Notes under the pieces: model-generated
What the model saw: only the letters and a program-made list of their open reading frames with translations
Databases searched by the model: none
Told to the model about the DNA's origin: nothing
Shown here: positions 63,430 through 64,000 of the stretch, piece after piece
Numbering within the stretch: the first letter of the stretch is position 1
Layout of the letters: each line of letters opens with the position of its first letter
Position numbers and translations under genes: made by a program
Source: Gracilaria domingensis
Taxonomy: Eukaryota; Rhodophyta; Florideophyceae; Gracilariales; Gracilariaceae
Assembly (NCBI GenBank): GCA_022539475.1
Contig: VCMS01000196.1
Location: forward strand, 1 to 64,000
Direction of reading: 5' to 3'
Length of the DNA stretch: 64,000 bases

Positions 63430-63876
63430 TCACCAAACTCGCCGCCGCGACCACGAAGCCCCCATCCGTGCAGCACCCGCCGCACACGCCGTGCACTCCG
63501 CCGCAGACGCTTTGCACAAGTCGCGAAACTGACCAACCAGATGCGCCGCCAGTGCCAGCTTGTCGCCGCCGCCAGTGGCTGTTCGAAGAAAGGTGCGAGT
63601 AGCATCGAGCGCTTCGCACCCTGCGAGAACTGTATCGACGTCCGCAAAATGGGTGCGCAGAGTGACGGGGACAACCGCGTAATCGCCACGCGCGCCGAAG
63701 GAGTCGTCCAAACAACGCACGCGAGAGAGAGCTCCGTCCGACGGCGACGCAAGGCGAGCAGGTAGCAAGCGGCACGCATGTACACACCGCCGGCGTGTGC
63801 GGCGCAGAACGTGGCTCGGCCGCCCAACCCGTACACGCCCGCCAATACAGTGGTCACAGCGCACGTCTTCCGGCAA
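63430..63876 (-). CDS. possible partial gene, unknown
   Basis: One minus-strand frame has a protein-like helical stretch (GDYAVVPVTLRTHFADVDTV, GGDKLALAAHLVGQFRDLCK) within GC-rich DNA. The start is unclear, the 5' end may lie beyond the window, and other frames are open too. No family recognised. Confidence 0.25.
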   Translation of the reverse strand: MPEDVRCDHCIGGRVRVGRPSHVLRRTRRRCVHACRLLPARLASPSDGALSRVRCLDDSFGARGDYAVVPVTLRTHFADVDTVLAGCEALDATRTFLRTATGGGDKLALAAHLVGQFRDLCKASAAECTACAAGAARMGASWSRRRVW

Positions 63877-64000
63877 GCGCCATCACCGCCGCCGGCCACG
63901 CAAGCCGAGATGGATTCGCGCAAGACCTGGTTTCAGGATTGTCGCAGAGACGGGCAGTGAGGCGAAAGCACGCGGTGCTCCCAACGCTTTCGCAGCTGCA

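Noticed and set aside
63045-63923. 292-codon minus-strand ORF at the window end
   Set aside because: Highly Arg/Trp/Cys-rich composition typical of a GC-rich shadow frame; another minus frame (63430-63876) reads more like protein.
1-64000. tRNA, rRNA genes or CRISPR arrays
   Set aside because: No cloverleaf with a proper GGTTCRANNCC B box, no rRNA-like sequence and no regular spacer-repeat array were seen; the GATATC stretches are too irregular.

Overview
This looks like nuclear DNA of a eukaryote with compact, intron-poor genes and a heavy load of transposable elements. The mix of Ty3/gypsy chromoviruses, Ty1/copia elements, a Crypton-type tyrosine recombinase, pogo-like and PIF/Harbinger-like DNA transposons, and short single-exon genes fits a red macroalga (florideophyte, Chondrus-like) well. 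That assignment is inference from style, not from a marker gene.

Layout. 1-10 kb holds dispersed host genes: a HAD phosphatase-like gene, a ketopantoate-reductase-like gene, a 5'-truncated ribulose-phosphate 3-epimerase, a coiled-coil gene broken by a 361-bp tandem duplication, and an EamA (drug/metabolite) transporter with a candidate 33-nt intron. A shortened Ty3/gypsy element, here called gypsy-C (10211-13892, minus), sits inside a host reading frame with a GTAGT target duplication. At 15.5-16.3 kb (minus) is a complete gene of the cyclodipeptide synthase family, the most striking host gene. Then come a deleted pogo-like transposase, a small acidic-protein gene and a broken leucine-rich-repeat gene.

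22-44.5 kb is a three-level nest. A copia element (copia-1, LTRs 21993-22341 and 44213-44545) is split by a chromovirus (gypsy-A, 28392-43645). The 3' LTR of gypsy-A is itself split by a pol-less chromodomain element (gypsy-B, 37491-43214, TSD CCCTC). 45.3-53.5 kb is a second copia element in the opposite orientation (copia-2).

The main unexplained pattern is that both superfamilies carry an extra ORF in ANTISENSE orientation between pol (or the chromodomain ORF) and the 3' LTR. In both copia copies this ORF (called aORF-C) encodes a chromodomain-like segment followed by a Cys...His...Asp region resembling a papain-fold cysteine peptidase. In both gypsy copies it (called aORF-G) encodes a different ~550-690 aa protein with a proline-rich N terminus and no family I recognise. 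Gypsy-B has lost pol but keeps aORF-G nearly whole.

53.8-64 kb holds a Crypton-like tyrosine recombinase with one nonsense codon, an alpha/beta hydrolase gene, a two-exon gene of unknown function with clean splice sites, a PIF/Harbinger-like transposase with an intron and two nonsense codons, and a GC-rich end.
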